A stretch of DNA of 64,000 bases from an uncultured Saprospiraceae bacterium. GTDB lineage: Bacteria; Bacteroidota; Bacteroidia; Chitinophagales; Saprospiraceae. The DNA lies in contig CALMSO010000062.1 in the NCBI GenBank assembly GCA_937872385.1, forward strand, positions 18,692 through 82,691, in the 5' to 3' direction. A program made the translations under genes and the position numbers. Positions within the stretch are counted from its first letter, which is position 1. The number at the start of each line of letters is the position of its first letter. The notes beneath the pieces are model-generated. The model was given only the letters and a program-made list of their open reading frames with translations, was not told the DNA's origin and searched no databases. Shown here piece after piece: positions 51,105 to 60,433 of the stretch.

Positions 51105-51265
51105 TAACCCCAACGGGGTGATATATTATGGTGACAGCGTGTCACCCCGCTGGGGTTCCAATTTACTTTTTATGTCTTTTATTATAAATATATCACCTCT
51201 ACGAGGTTATTCACTATGTATGATTAATATTTTAACCATTTTAACCCAATATTCGTATAAATAAC
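51105..51265. repeat. dispersed intergenic repeat, copy C (inside V-ATPase operon)
   Basis: Hairpin motifs near 51107 (ACCCC-AAC-GGGGT), 51143 (inverted), 51190 (degenerate, CTC-TACGAG) and the end block ACCCAATATTCGTATAAATA at 51243 match copies A and B in the same style. The repeat fills most of the 391-bp gap before ntpD. No heptamer array is obvious in this copy. Confidence 0.7.
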
Positions 51266-51283
51266 AATACACCATCTATTTAA

Positions 51284-51883
51284 ATGGCTATAAAATTTCA
51301 ATATAATAAAACCGCGCTGCAAGACCTGAACAAACAGCTCAGGGTGCGCCGGCGGGCGGTGCCCATCCTGAAAAATAAGGAGGCGGCCCTACGCGCAGAG
51401 GTAAAGCGGGCGCGGGACCATGCGCAGGAGTTAGACGAGCGTTTGCGGACACAAATGACTGATTATGAGGGCATCGTACGTTTGTGGAACGAATTTGACC
51501 CGGCGTTGGTATCCATTGCCGAGGTGCAGTTGTCGGTGCAGAAGATTGCAGGCATTCCTACGCCTGTGCTGGAGGACATTCGCTTCGAAGTGCCGGAGTT
51601 CAGCCTATTCAACAAGCCCTACTGGTTTGCACAAGGTATTGATATATTAAAAAAATTATCTACATTAGCCATTGAGCGCGAGGTGTTTTTACGAAAAATG
51701 CACTTACTCGACTACGCGCGCAAGAAGACAACCCAGAAGCTGAATTTGTACGAAAAAGTGCAAATTCCTGATTACGAAGACGCTATTTTGAAAATAAAAC
51801 GCTTTCTGGAAGATGAGGAAAATTTATCCAAATCTGCGCAAAAAATAGTAAAAAACCGCTTGGAAGCGATGAATGAAATATAA
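51284..51883 (+). CDS. ntpD: V-type ATPase subunit D
   Basis: Subunit D is the central rotor shaft. This 199-residue protein is a long antiparallel coiled coil: YNKTALQDLNKQLRVRRRAV at the N-terminus, LILK-type repeats, and AILKIKRFLEDEENLSKSAQ near the C-terminus. Length and pattern match NtpD. The N-terminal LQDLNKQLRVRRRAVPILK is a strong family indicator. It is followed after 100 bp of non-coding, AT-rich DNA by ntpI. Confidence 0.93.
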   Translation: MAIKFQYNKTALQDLNKQLRVRRRAVPILKNKEAALRAEVKRARDHAQELDERLRTQMTDYEGIVRLWNEFDPALVSIAEVQLSVQKIAGIPTPVLEDIRFEVPEFSLFNKPYWFAQGIDILKKLSTLAIEREVFLRKMHLLDYARKKTTQKLNLYEKVQIPDYEDAILKIKRFLEDEENLSKSAQKIVKNRLEAMNEI

Positions 51884-51982
51884 TGTTGATTTTGTAAAAT
51901 TTTGACATTATTATTTACAATGGTAATTACTTTATTTACAGACATCTTTTTTAGTAATAAAGTGCTAAATAATAAATAAGCC

Positions 51983-53755
51983 ATGATCGTTCCGATGACG
52001 AAATATGCCTTTCTGGTGCATCATGCTGATTACCTACGGTTTTTGCGAAAGCTGTGGGATTTGAATGTCGTGGACACCATTGAGGAGGAAAAAAATCTGG
52101 CGGAATCTACCCGCGACAAGATGACCGCCCGCAAACGTCTGCAGGACATGCTGCAACTGTTGGAGCGTCGTCAGCCGGAACGCACCCACCTGCCCGCGCC
52201 ATCGGTGCAGGGCGCTGAAATTGTGCGGGCAGTGCAAGAGCTATTGGACGAAGAAGAGCGCGTACAGCAACACTTGGTCATCGCCCGCCGAGAAATTGAA
52301 CAACTCGAACCCTGGGGCGCTTATGATTCAAGGCGGATTGAGCAGCTCGAAGCCGCCGGGCTACGAGTGCTTTTTTACACCTGTCCGGAGCGCCAGTTTC
52401 GCCAAGAATGGACGGAACAATACGCACTAAGTATCATCAATAAGGTATCGCCGGATGTATATTTTGTGGTGTTCATGGATTCGGAAAAGCAGCCAGCGCT
52501 TGCGGCCGAAGAGATACCCCGCCCAGAACATTCGCTATCGGAATGGCGCGCCAAGCATAAAGATTTGCTGAGCCGCCGCCAACAAATTCGGGAGGCATTA
52601 GATGCATTTGCAGCGCACAGCCTGCCGGAGCTGCGTCAACGACTCAAGCGACTCAATCAGGAAATTGAAGTAGAACAAGTGATGGCGGGCACTGCCGCCC
52701 ACGCAGCCGACCAGGTGCGCGTGCTCAAAGGCTTCGTGCCGCATTCACTGGAAGAGAAAGTGCAGGCATTGTGCGAACAAGAAGACGTGGTTTGGCTCAA
52801 AGATCAGCCCACGCACGACGATGCAGTACCAATTTTGCTGGAAAATAATCGCTTTGCTCGATTGTTTGAACCCATCGGAACGCTTTTTGCATTCCCGAAA
52901 TACGCTGAATTGGATCTTACGCCCTTTTTTGCGCCGTTTTTTATGCTGTTTTTCGGCTTCTGCCTCGGCGATGCGGGCTATGGTATCGTACTGTTGCTGG
53001 GGGCGAGTTTATATCGGTTGCGTGCTAAACCCGAACTGCGGCCTTTGCTGGCTTTGGTACAATTTTTGGGCGTAGGCACTGTTATTTTTGGCATTTTGAC
53101 GGGCACTGTTTTTGGACTCAGCCTACTCGATGAGCAGTTTGCTTCCTTGGGCGCGGTGCGCACCATTATGCTCGATACCTCGCAAACCTTCAATCTGGCG
53201 CTGATGCTTGGCGTGGTGCAGATTTTTTTTGCGCTGGCCCTCAAAGCGGCCAATCAGGCACAGATGCACGGCTGGCAGCACGCCTTGCCCGCCATTGGCT
53301 GGATCCTGCTGCTACTGAGTCTGGGTGACCTGGCGCTGGTGCAATGGGGCGGCAGTATCACTGGCATCATAGCTTGGGTAGGCGTCGCGCTTATTTTGTT
53401 CTTCAGCGACCCGAAAGCGGGCATCCTCACGCGCATTGGCAAGGGGCTGTGGGACTTGTACGGTATTACCGGTTTCTTCGGCGATCTGCTATCGTACATT
53501 CGTTTGTTTGCGCTGGGCGTAGCGAGTGCTATATTAGGTTTTGTTATCAATGATATTGCATTACAAATGAAAGAAATATCGGGCGTCGGCGTGATTTTGT
53601 TCGTAGTATTCCTACTCATTGGTCACACGGCCAATCTGCTGATTTCCTCGTTGGGGGCTTTTGTGCATCCTATGCGTTTGACTTTCGTTGAATTTTATAA
53701 AAATGCCGGATTTGCTGGCGGCGGAAAAGCGTACAAGCCGTTTGGGGAAGGGTGA
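51983..53755 (+). CDS. ntpI: V-type ATPase membrane subunit I (a)
   Basis: Subunit I holds the ion channels and faces the c-ring. The 590-residue protein has a soluble N-terminal half of helices and a C-terminal half with about seven membrane helices (ILFGFCLGDAGYGIVLLLGA region, ILTRIGKGLWDLYGITGFFG). The essential Arg is in LSYIRLFALGVASAILGFVI near residue 515. It is the sole a-subunit in the operon. The next gene is ntpK after 45 bp. Confidence 0.95.
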   Translation: MIVPMTKYAFLVHHADYLRFLRKLWDLNVVDTIEEEKNLAESTRDKMTARKRLQDMLQLLERRQPERTHLPAPSVQGAEIVRAVQELLDEEERVQQHLVIARREIEQLEPWGAYDSRRIEQLEAAGLRVLFYTCPERQFRQEWTEQYALSIINKVSPDVYFVVFMDSEKQPALAAEEIPRPEHSLSEWRAKHKDLLSRRQQIREALDAFAAHSLPELRQRLKRLNQEIEVEQVMAGTAAHAADQVRVLKGFVPHSLEEKVQALCEQEDVVWLKDQPTHDDAVPILLENNRFARLFEPIGTLFAFPKYAELDLTPFFAPFFMLFFGFCLGDAGYGIVLLLGASLYRLRAKPELRPLLALVQFLGVGTVIFGILTGTVFGLSLLDEQFASLGAVRTIMLDTSQTFNLALMLGVVQIFFALALKAANQAQMHGWQHALPAIGWILLLLSLGDLALVQWGGSITGIIAWVGVALILFFSDPKAGILTRIGKGLWDLYGITGFFGDLLSYIRLFALGVASAILGFVINDIALQMKEISGVGVILFVVFLLIGHTANLLISSLGAFVHPMRLTFVEFYKNAGFAGGGKAYKPFGEG

Positions 53756-53767
53756 TGGGTGGAATAA

Positions 53768-54256
<489 letters not shown>

Positions 54257-54268
54257 TAAGAAAATAAG

Positions 54269-54967
54269 TTATACCGGCATGGCAATCTCTTTTTTGAGCT
54301 GATCCATGTCGCGCACCAGCAAGCGGCGGCGGTCGAAAGTGATGATGTTTTTCTCGCGCAATTCGTTGAGCACGGTATTCACCGTTTGGCGGGAAGTAGC
54401 AGTAATATTGGCAATTTCTTCCTGCGTGAGGAATTTGCGCACCAGCATTTCATAGCCCACGCGTTGCCCTTTTTTGGTAGCCAAATCGTGCAGATATTCG
54501 ACAATGCGCGCCCGCGAATCCTTAAAAACCAGCGATTCGAGGCGTTGTTCGAGTTCGATCATCCGGCCGCCGAAAATTTTCATAAAAAACATATTCAAAT
54601 CGGTGCGTTCGCGCATCAGAGAGCGCATCACCTCAAGACTGATGGCGCACACGGTGGCTTCTTCCATCACATAGGCAAAATCGCGGCGCTTGTCTTCGCC
54701 AATGAGCGACAATTCGCCAAATACCTCGCCCCGCCCGAGGATGGCTTTAGTAATTTCCTTACCCGATTCGCCATAAGCGCCAATTTTCACGCGCCCTTCA
54801 GTGAGAAAAAAGACACGATCTGACATTTCATTTGGCAAATAAATATATTCCCCTTTTTTATACTTTTTATGAATGTGCCGATCCATTTCCTCTTTTGTAA
54901 GTTTGGTTGGGCAAAGGATGTGGGTCACATCAATATTTTCTAAATACCAAAAAGATTGACTGCTCAT
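54269..54967 (-). CDS. Crp/Fnr-family transcription regulator
   Basis: This 232-residue regulator has an N-terminal cNMP-binding-type barrel (MDRHIHKKYKKGEYIYLPNE, then VFGELSLIGEDKRRDFAYV), a dimerisation helix (MKIFGGRMIELEQRLESLVF), and a C-terminal winged helix (TQEEIANITATSRQTVNTVL, then REKNIITFDRRRLLVRD). FGELSLIGEDKRRDF resembles a cyclic-nucleotide phosphate-binding motif, so cAMP or a related ligand is possible. Converges with ntpK, 12 bp away. Confidence 0.93.
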   Translation of the reverse strand: MSSQSFWYLENIDVTHILCPTKLTKEEMDRHIHKKYKKGEYIYLPNEMSDRVFFLTEGRVKIGAYGESGKEITKAILGRGEVFGELSLIGEDKRRDFAYVMEEATVCAISLEVMRSLMRERTDLNMFFMKIFGGRMIELEQRLESLVFKDSRARIVEYLHDLATKKGQRVGYEMLVRKFLTQEEIANITATSRQTVNTVLNELREKNIITFDRRRLLVRDMDQLKKEIAMPV

Positions 54968-55125
54968 AGTTTGAATCGCGTTTCGGTTTTGTAGAATAAT
55001 ACTAATACGGATTTTAATGAAATTACGACGTCCATTTTTATAGAGAAGCGGTTCGCCAACTCACCGTTCACCAGTTGCTCTTAAAAATAGTATAAAAACA
55101 CCCATGCACCGCTTTGGTTGAGCTT

Positions 55126-55143
55126 TAAATGTTTAAACATTTA
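55126..55143. promoter_or_regulatory. perfect 18-bp palindrome between crp-type gene and dnaX
   Basis: TAAATGTTTAAACATTTA is its own reverse complement. It is 34 bp from the dnaX stop and 160 bp before the start of the minus-strand Crp gene. It may be an operator of the Crp gene. Confidence 0.45.
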
Positions 55144-55176
55144 TTAAAATAATCTTCATAATCAATGGTTTAGCCA

Positions 55177-56922
55177 TTAATCTTCATCCGGGCGAAGGTC
55201 AAAACGGGCTTGCAACTCCTGCAACACAGGATTGGTTTCGCGCATGACTAAGTACTTTTCTTTGGAAGATAGTATCTTTTGCACTTTGGGTACTTCCGGC
55301 GGTCTGGCGCTGCGCTTGATGGTAAAAGTCAGTTCGGACTGGCCGAAATGCCTGCGAATATGCTCGATCAAGCCCGACTCTGTCCGGATGGCGTTTTCGG
55401 CCAGCGAAGATTTGGCGATGGCGATGATGGTGTGTCCATCCAATTGCAATTCGGCGTCCAAAAGCAAGGCTTTGGTGGATTCATGCTGCTCGCTCTCTTC
55501 AATGTATTGTTGCCAAACTTCGGTCAGCGCTTCTGGCGTCAGCTCCGGCATAGCGGGCAAGATATAGGTATTTTCTGCCTCCTGTACTTCTTGGAGCAAG
55601 GCCTTGAGTCCTCCATTGAGCATGGGAAGCTGGTGGGCTGAAGCGAGGACGCGCGGTTGGCGATTCACGATTGGTGCTTCGCTGCTGGTGGTTGGTGCTT
55701 CGTGGTTCGTCATTGGCGATTCGCTATTCGCCGTTTGCTGCGGTGCCTCTACTCCCCTATCCTCAGCGGACTCGTCAGGCTTTTTTTTTTCCTCGTGCGC
55801 CACTGCTGGCTGCCGTGCTATGTGCACTACCCGATTAATGTAAGTCATTTTAATCAGCGCCATTTCTACGTGGAGACGCTTGTTGCGGGCATTTTTGTAC
55901 TCTACGTCGCAGTCGTTAATGATATTGAGCGCAGTGAGCAAAAACGCGGCCGGCGTCAGTTGGGCTTGCTGAAAATACCTTGCCTGTAGCGTATCGCTAA
56001 TGTCGAGCAATTGCAGTGTTTGTTCGTCTTTGCAGACCAACAGGTTGCGAAAATGTTCGGCTAAGCCATTGATAAACAACTCTGCGTCAAAGCCTTTGCG
56101 TAGAATATCGTCGAAAGTCAGGAGTACCTGCGAGCTGTCTTCTTGCAGCAGAGCGTTCACCATCCGGAAGTAATAGTCATAGTCCAGCACATTCAAGTTG
56201 GAAATCACGTCCTGGTAAGTGATGTTGCTACCAGAAAAGGCCACGATCCGATCGAAAATAGACAACGCGTCGCGCAAAGCACCATCCGCTTTCTGGGCAA
56301 TGATGTGCAGGGCATCGGCATCGGCAGTAATGCCCTCGGCGCGGCAGATTTCTTGCAAATGCGCTACCATGTCAGGCGTTTGAATGCGCCGGAAGTCATA
56401 AATCTGGCAGCGCGACAGAATGGTGGGGATGATTTTATGTTTTTCGGTGGTAGCCAGAATGAAAATGGCGTAGGGCGGCGGCTCCTCTAGGGTCTTCAAA
56501 AAGGCGTTGAAAGCCTGTTGCGAAAGCATGTGCACCTCATCAATGATAAACACCTTGTACTTGCCCTGCTGTGGCTGAAAACGCACCTGCTCAATCAGTG
56601 CCCGGATGTGCTCCACCGAATTGTTGGAAGCAGCATCGAGTTCGGTGGTATTGAAAGAAGCATTTTCGTGAAAGGCTTTGCAAGAGTCGCAGACATTGCA
56701 CGGCTCGAAGTCTTTTGTCGGATTTTGACAGTTCAGCACTTTGGCCAAGATGCGCGCACAAGTCGTTTTGCCTACGCCGCGCGGCCCGCAAAACAGGAAA
56801 GCATGCGCCAGGTGGTCGCTTTGCAAGGCGTTCTTCAACGTACGCGACACATGCTGCTGCCCTACTACATCCTCAAAGCGATTCGGGCGGTATTTTCTGG
56901 CGGATACGACAAAATTGCTCAT
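55177..56922 (-). CDS. dnaX: DNA polymerase III gamma/tau subunit
   Basis: DnaX loads the sliding clamp and links the replisome. The 581-residue protein has the clamp-loader AAA domain: Walker A GPRGVGKTTCARILAKVL near 46, zinc-finger Cys in CQNPTKDFEPCNVCDSC, Walker B-like FIIDEVHMLSQQAFN near 124, and the Arg finger in ILSRCQIYDFR. Domain III follows to about 370, then a low-complexity linker (392-430) that contains the heptamer repeat array, then a C-terminal domain (LPAMPELTPEALTEVWQQY, HTIIAIAKSSLAENAI). The C-terminal end lies within the usual range. The linker probably tolerates the repeat because it is disordered. Confidence 0.96.
   Translation of the reverse strand: MSNFVVSARKYRPNRFEDVVGQQHVSRTLKNALQSDHLAHAFLFCGPRGVGKTTCARILAKVLNCQNPTKDFEPCNVCDSCKAFHENASFNTTELDAASNNSVEHIRALIEQVRFQPQQGKYKVFIIDEVHMLSQQAFNAFLKTLEEPPPYAIFILATTEKHKIIPTILSRCQIYDFRRIQTPDMVAHLQEICRAEGITADADALHIIAQKADGALRDALSIFDRIVAFSGSNITYQDVISNLNVLDYDYYFRMVNALLQEDSSQVLLTFDDILRKGFDAELFINGLAEHFRNLLVCKDEQTLQLLDISDTLQARYFQQAQLTPAAFLLTALNIINDCDVEYKNARNKRLHVEMALIKMTYINRVVHIARQPAVAHEEKKKPDESAEDRGVEAPQQTANSESPMTNHEAPTTSSEAPIVNRQPRVLASAHQLPMLNGGLKALLQEVQEAENTYILPAMPELTPEALTEVWQQYIEESEQHESTKALLLDAELQLDGHTIIAIAKSSLAENAIRTESGLIEHIRRHFGQSELTFTIKRSARPPEVPKVQKILSSKEKYLVMRETNPVLQELQARFDLRPDED
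55655..55738. repeat. 12-unit heptamer array inside the dnaX coding region
   Basis: Bases 55655-55738 split into twelve 7-bp units (GGTTGGC, GATTCAC, GATTGGT, GCTTCGC, TGCTGGT, GGTTGGT, GCTTCGT, GGTTCGT, CATTGGC, GATTCGC, TATTCGC, CGTTTGC). The length, 84 bp, is a multiple of both 7 and 3, so 28 in-frame codons result. The encoded sequence contains TANSE, TNHEAP, TSSEAP and VNRQP, like the TANSEP peptide that the array at 46473 would encode. Confidence 0.85.
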
Positions 56923-57079
56923 TCAGTCTGATTGCAAGATTGATAAGGCATTCCGGCGGTTTTTATCGCCAAAACAGCCAAAATTTTGGTTTTAAAATTC
57001 AAATTTACAAAAATAGCAGAGAGGAACCCGGAGAATTTCGGGATTTCTTCGTGTGGCTGACAATGTGGGCGGGCGGCGC

Positions 57080-58849
57080 TCAGACCGATTCTTCCAATTG
57101 TACAAATTGCATTTCGTATAGTTTGCGGTAGTGCCCGTCTTCTATTTTGAGCAGTTCTTCGTGCGGGCCAAACTCCTGCACTTCGCCTTTTTTCAATACC
57201 AAAATATTGTCGGCGTGCCGAATGGTGCTCAGGCGATGCGCAATAATGATGGAGGTGCGTTTGGCAATTAGGGTTTCGATGGCAAACTGAATGATAGACT
57301 CCGATTCGGGGTCAATGGACGAAGTGGCTTCGTCGAGGATGAGAATGTCTGGATTGAATACTAAGGCGCGTACGAAGGAAATAAGCTGTCGTTGGCCCAT
57401 CGAAAGCGTGGCACCGCGCTCCATTACTTTATAATCATAACCGCCAGGCAGTTTTTCAATAAATTCGTGGGCGCCAATCATTTTAGCGGCGGCTATGACT
57501 TCCTCGCGGGAAATTTCGCTATCGCGCAAGGTGATATTTTCAAAAACAGTGCCCGAAAACAGAAACACATCCTGCAAAACTAATGCAATGCGGCGGCGCA
57601 TGGTGTAGAGATCGTAATCGCGAATGTCCGTGCCGTCAATGCGGATGTGCCCGCGCTGAATATCGTAAAAGCGATTGAGCAGATTGATAATGGTGGTCTT
57701 GCCAGAACCCGTGCTGCCCACAATGGCTAAAGTCTCGCCCGGCTGGATGCGAAAGCTGAGGTCTTTCAGGACAAATTCTTCGTCATTGTAAGCAAACCAG
57801 ACCCGGTCAAATTCTACCTCGCCTTGGAAGCGCTCTACCTTTTTATCGCTTTGGTTTTCAATGCGATCGGTTTGGTCAAGTACCGCAAAAACGCGCTCGG
57901 AAGCCACCAGCCCCATTTGCAGCGTATTGAATTTATCGGCCAGCATCCGGATGGGTCGGAAAAGCATATTGATATAAATCGGGAAAGCGACCAAGGCACC
58001 CAGCGTCACCTCGCCGCCGATTACGCCGCGCGCACCGTACCATACCATCAGGCCGAGGGCTGCGGCCGAGATAATTTCAACGACTGGAAAAAAGACAGCA
58101 TAGTAAAGAATAGCGTCGAGGTTGGCTTTGGTATATTCGCGGTTGATGGTGCGAAATTTATCGGATTCTTGGGCTTCTGCATTGAAAATCTGCACCGTGC
58201 GCATACCCGTGATTCGCTCTTGCAAAAAGGCATTCATCCGTGAAATCTGAGTGCGTACAATTTGGAAAGAGTACCGTACTTTTTTCTGAAAAATATAGCT
58301 GGCCAGCACCAAAAACGGCAGCACGAGCATACATACCAGCGTAAGCTTCCAACTGGTGTACAACATGAACCCCAGCACGGCAATAACGGTGAGCAAATCG
58401 GCAATCATGGTGATAACACCGTCCGAAAAAATCTGATTGATGGCTTCAATATCATTAATCGTGCGGGTGGTAGCCGTACCAATAGGTGTTCGGTCAAAAA
58501 ACTTGAGGCGCAGGCTGGTGATGTGTCGAAACACACGCACGCGCAGGTCGCGCACTACCGATTGGCCGAGCAGCCCAGTGATGTATTGAAAAATATATTG
58601 TAAGATAAATTCCAGCAGTAGCAATACGCATAACAATAGCGCCATTCTGCCTAATCCCGGTAGGTCATTGACAAAAATATAATCGTCCACCATCACTTTG
58701 ATAAGCTGCGGACGCAGCACCGAAAGAGGTGCCAGAATGACGGCCAGTACCGCCGCTATTGTGAAAATGCTACGGTAGGGCTTAGCCAGCGCAATAACCT
58801 TGGCTAACAGGGAAACATCAAATTTTTTATTGGGTGTAGTCGTCGCCAT
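57080..58849 (-). CDS. ABC exporter, fused membrane and ATPase domains
   Basis: This 589-residue protein has six transmembrane helices in the first 320 residues (IFTIAAVLAVILAPLSVLRP, LLLCVLLLLEFILQYIF) and an ABC ATPase at the end: Walker A AIVGSTGSGKTTIINLL near 365, Q-loop region, the signature in GATLSMGQRQLISFVRAL (LSMGQ instead of LSGGQ), and Walker B DILILDEATSSIDPESE near 495. Layout is that of MsbA/half-transporters for lipids or drugs. The 58921 start would add 24 residues before the conserved N-terminus, so the ATG at 58849 is chosen. The 158 bp to dnaX have no gene. Confidence 0.94.
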   Translation of the reverse strand: MATTTPNKKFDVSLLAKVIALAKPYRSIFTIAAVLAVILAPLSVLRPQLIKVMVDDYIFVNDLPGLGRMALLLCVLLLLEFILQYIFQYITGLLGQSVVRDLRVRVFRHITSLRLKFFDRTPIGTATTRTINDIEAINQIFSDGVITMIADLLTVIAVLGFMLYTSWKLTLVCMLVLPFLVLASYIFQKKVRYSFQIVRTQISRMNAFLQERITGMRTVQIFNAEAQESDKFRTINREYTKANLDAILYYAVFFPVVEIISAAALGLMVWYGARGVIGGEVTLGALVAFPIYINMLFRPIRMLADKFNTLQMGLVASERVFAVLDQTDRIENQSDKKVERFQGEVEFDRVWFAYNDEEFVLKDLSFRIQPGETLAIVGSTGSGKTTIINLLNRFYDIQRGHIRIDGTDIRDYDLYTMRRRIALVLQDVFLFSGTVFENITLRDSEISREEVIAAAKMIGAHEFIEKLPGGYDYKVMERGATLSMGQRQLISFVRALVFNPDILILDEATSSIDPESESIIQFAIETLIAKRTSIIIAHRLSTIRHADNILVLKKGEVQEFGPHEELLKIEDGHYRKLYEMQFVQLEESV

Positions 58850-59006
58850 TGAATGCTGAAAAAACGGTTTGTAGCCAAAATGACCGAAAACTGTCGTTAG
58901 GAATACATATACGATTATCAAAAACGCAAACCGAGAAAGATAGTTTCATGCCAGCAACTTTTTATTCAGCGGAATGCGACGGCCGCCCTGTTTCTGATTT
59001 GCTGAT

Positions 59007-59717
59007 TTACCCATCATTCATCAATCCTTCATCCGCAAAACTAAGGTAGCCGCTGTCGGCAATAATGAGGTGATCGAGCACGGCAATGTCGAGCGTTGCG
59101 CCAGCTTTTTTGAGCTTGCGCGTCAGGTCAATGTCCTGCTGGCTGGGCTGTAGATTTCCGGAAGGATGATTATGCACTAAAATAAGACTGGAAGCCATCC
59201 CTTCAATGGCTTTGCGAAACACAATTTTAGCATCTACCACAGTACCTGCTACCCCGCCGAGGCTGATTTGCTCGCGGCCGATTACCCTATTGGCACGGTT
59301 GAGCAGCAATATCCAGAATTCCTCGTGCGGCAGGTCCATCAGTAGGGGCGCAATGAGTTGCCAAGCGTCGCGGCTACCGCCTATTTGAGGGCGTTCGCGT
59401 ACATCGGTGAGCTGCCGACGGCGGCCCAGCTCCATAGCCGCTACAATGGTAATGGATTTGGCCGCGCCCATGCCCTTGAATTTGGTCAAATCAGCAATAG
59501 AACGGCGCCCAAGCTCATTCAAATCCTGATCTACCGATTGTAAAATGCGCTGCGCCAGCCCGACGGCGGTTTCGTCGCGGGAGCCAGAACCCAGCAAAAT
59601 AGCGAGTAATTCTGCATCCGACAAGCTTTGCTTGCCTTTGACGAGTAGCTTTTCGCGCGGGCGGTCTTCTTCTGCCCAGCTTTTGATAGTGAGGTTCGGT
59701 TGCGAATAGGTTGCCAT
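59007..59717 (-). CDS. radC: RadC-family JAB1/MPN protein
   Basis: The 236-residue RadC protein has an N-terminal helix-hairpin-helix-like domain (KSWAEEDRPREKLLVKGKQS, SDAELLAILLGSGSRDETAV) and a C-terminal JAB1-type metal site, LVHNHPSGNLQPSQQDIDLT near 170-190, in the canonical H-x-H-P-S-G-x-x-x-P-S-x-x-D pattern. RadC was first linked to DNA repair but its role is unsettled. Length is normal. It is followed by a 157-bp gap before the ABC transporter on the same strand. Confidence 0.95.
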   Translation of the reverse strand: MATYSQPNLTIKSWAEEDRPREKLLVKGKQSLSDAELLAILLGSGSRDETAVGLAQRILQSVDQDLNELGRRSIADLTKFKGMGAAKSITIVAAMELGRRRQLTDVRERPQIGGSRDAWQLIAPLLMDLPHEEFWILLLNRANRVIGREQISLGGVAGTVVDAKIVFRKAIEGMASSLILVHNHPSGNLQPSQQDIDLTRKLKKAGATLDIAVLDHLIIADSGYLSFADEGLMNDG

Positions 59718-59928
59718 GTGGTAAATTTGTTTCTTCCTTTAGACGCGGAAAAAATACAAAAGCTACATTTTTTGCAAAGAAATTCCCGACCTTTACCCGG
59801 AATCGTTGCGCGTATTGACGCCACAACAAGATGCCGACCAGCAGGCAGTGCTAATACGCAGCTTTATTTTAAATCACTATAATCTTTTGACTAAAAGCGA
59901 TTTAAACGTTATTATTAAAATACATTCA

Positions 59929-60369
59929 ATGCCCGATTTCACCTTCCGGCGCGGCGAGCGGCTCAAAAGTCGCAAGGTTATCGAGCAACTGTTCAAAGGT
60001 GGGCAGTCGTTTGCGCAGTATCCGCTGCGCATTGTGTGGATGGAGGTAGCGCAGCCCCAAAGTGAATTTCCGGCACAATTCGCGCTCAGCGTATCGAAAA
60101 AAAAATTCAAGCGTGCGGTAGATCGCAATCGCGTTCGGCGTTTGGTGCGCGAGGCCTATCGCTTGCACAAACACAGCTTGTACGGCGGGATAACAAAAGA
60201 AGGGAGCAGCGCGCACCCCGAATCGTCCCAAATTGCGCTGATGATTATTTACACCGGTACGGAAATACTGCCTTTTGCAGCAATAGAAAAAGCGATGCGT
60301 GCCTTGCTGGGCCGGTTTGTCAAAAAATATGGGGCGAGCAACCAAAACCCTGGTAGCGAGACTCTTTAG
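59929..60369 (+). CDS. rnpA: ribonuclease P protein component
   Basis: RnpA binds the catalytic RNA of RNase P and helps process the 5' ends of tRNAs. The 146-residue protein has the N-terminal start FTFRRGERLKSRKVIEQLF, the RNR motif RAVDRNRVRRLVREAYRLHK near 60-80, and FALSVSKKKFKRAVDRNR just before. The size is typical. An earlier in-frame start at 59806 adds 41 residues with no similarity and was rejected. No rpmH or yidC gene lies next to it, which departs from the usual order. Confidence 0.95.
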   Translation: MPDFTFRRGERLKSRKVIEQLFKGGQSFAQYPLRIVWMEVAQPQSEFPAQFALSVSKKKFKRAVDRNRVRRLVREAYRLHKHSLYGGITKEGSSAHPESSQIALMIIYTGTEILPFAAIEKAMRALLGRFVKKYGASNQNPGSETL

Positions 60370-60433
60370 CGAAAGCCAGAATTGGCAAGCGGTTTAGCAT
60401 TTTTTTTGTAAAAAACTACATATCCCAATTTAT

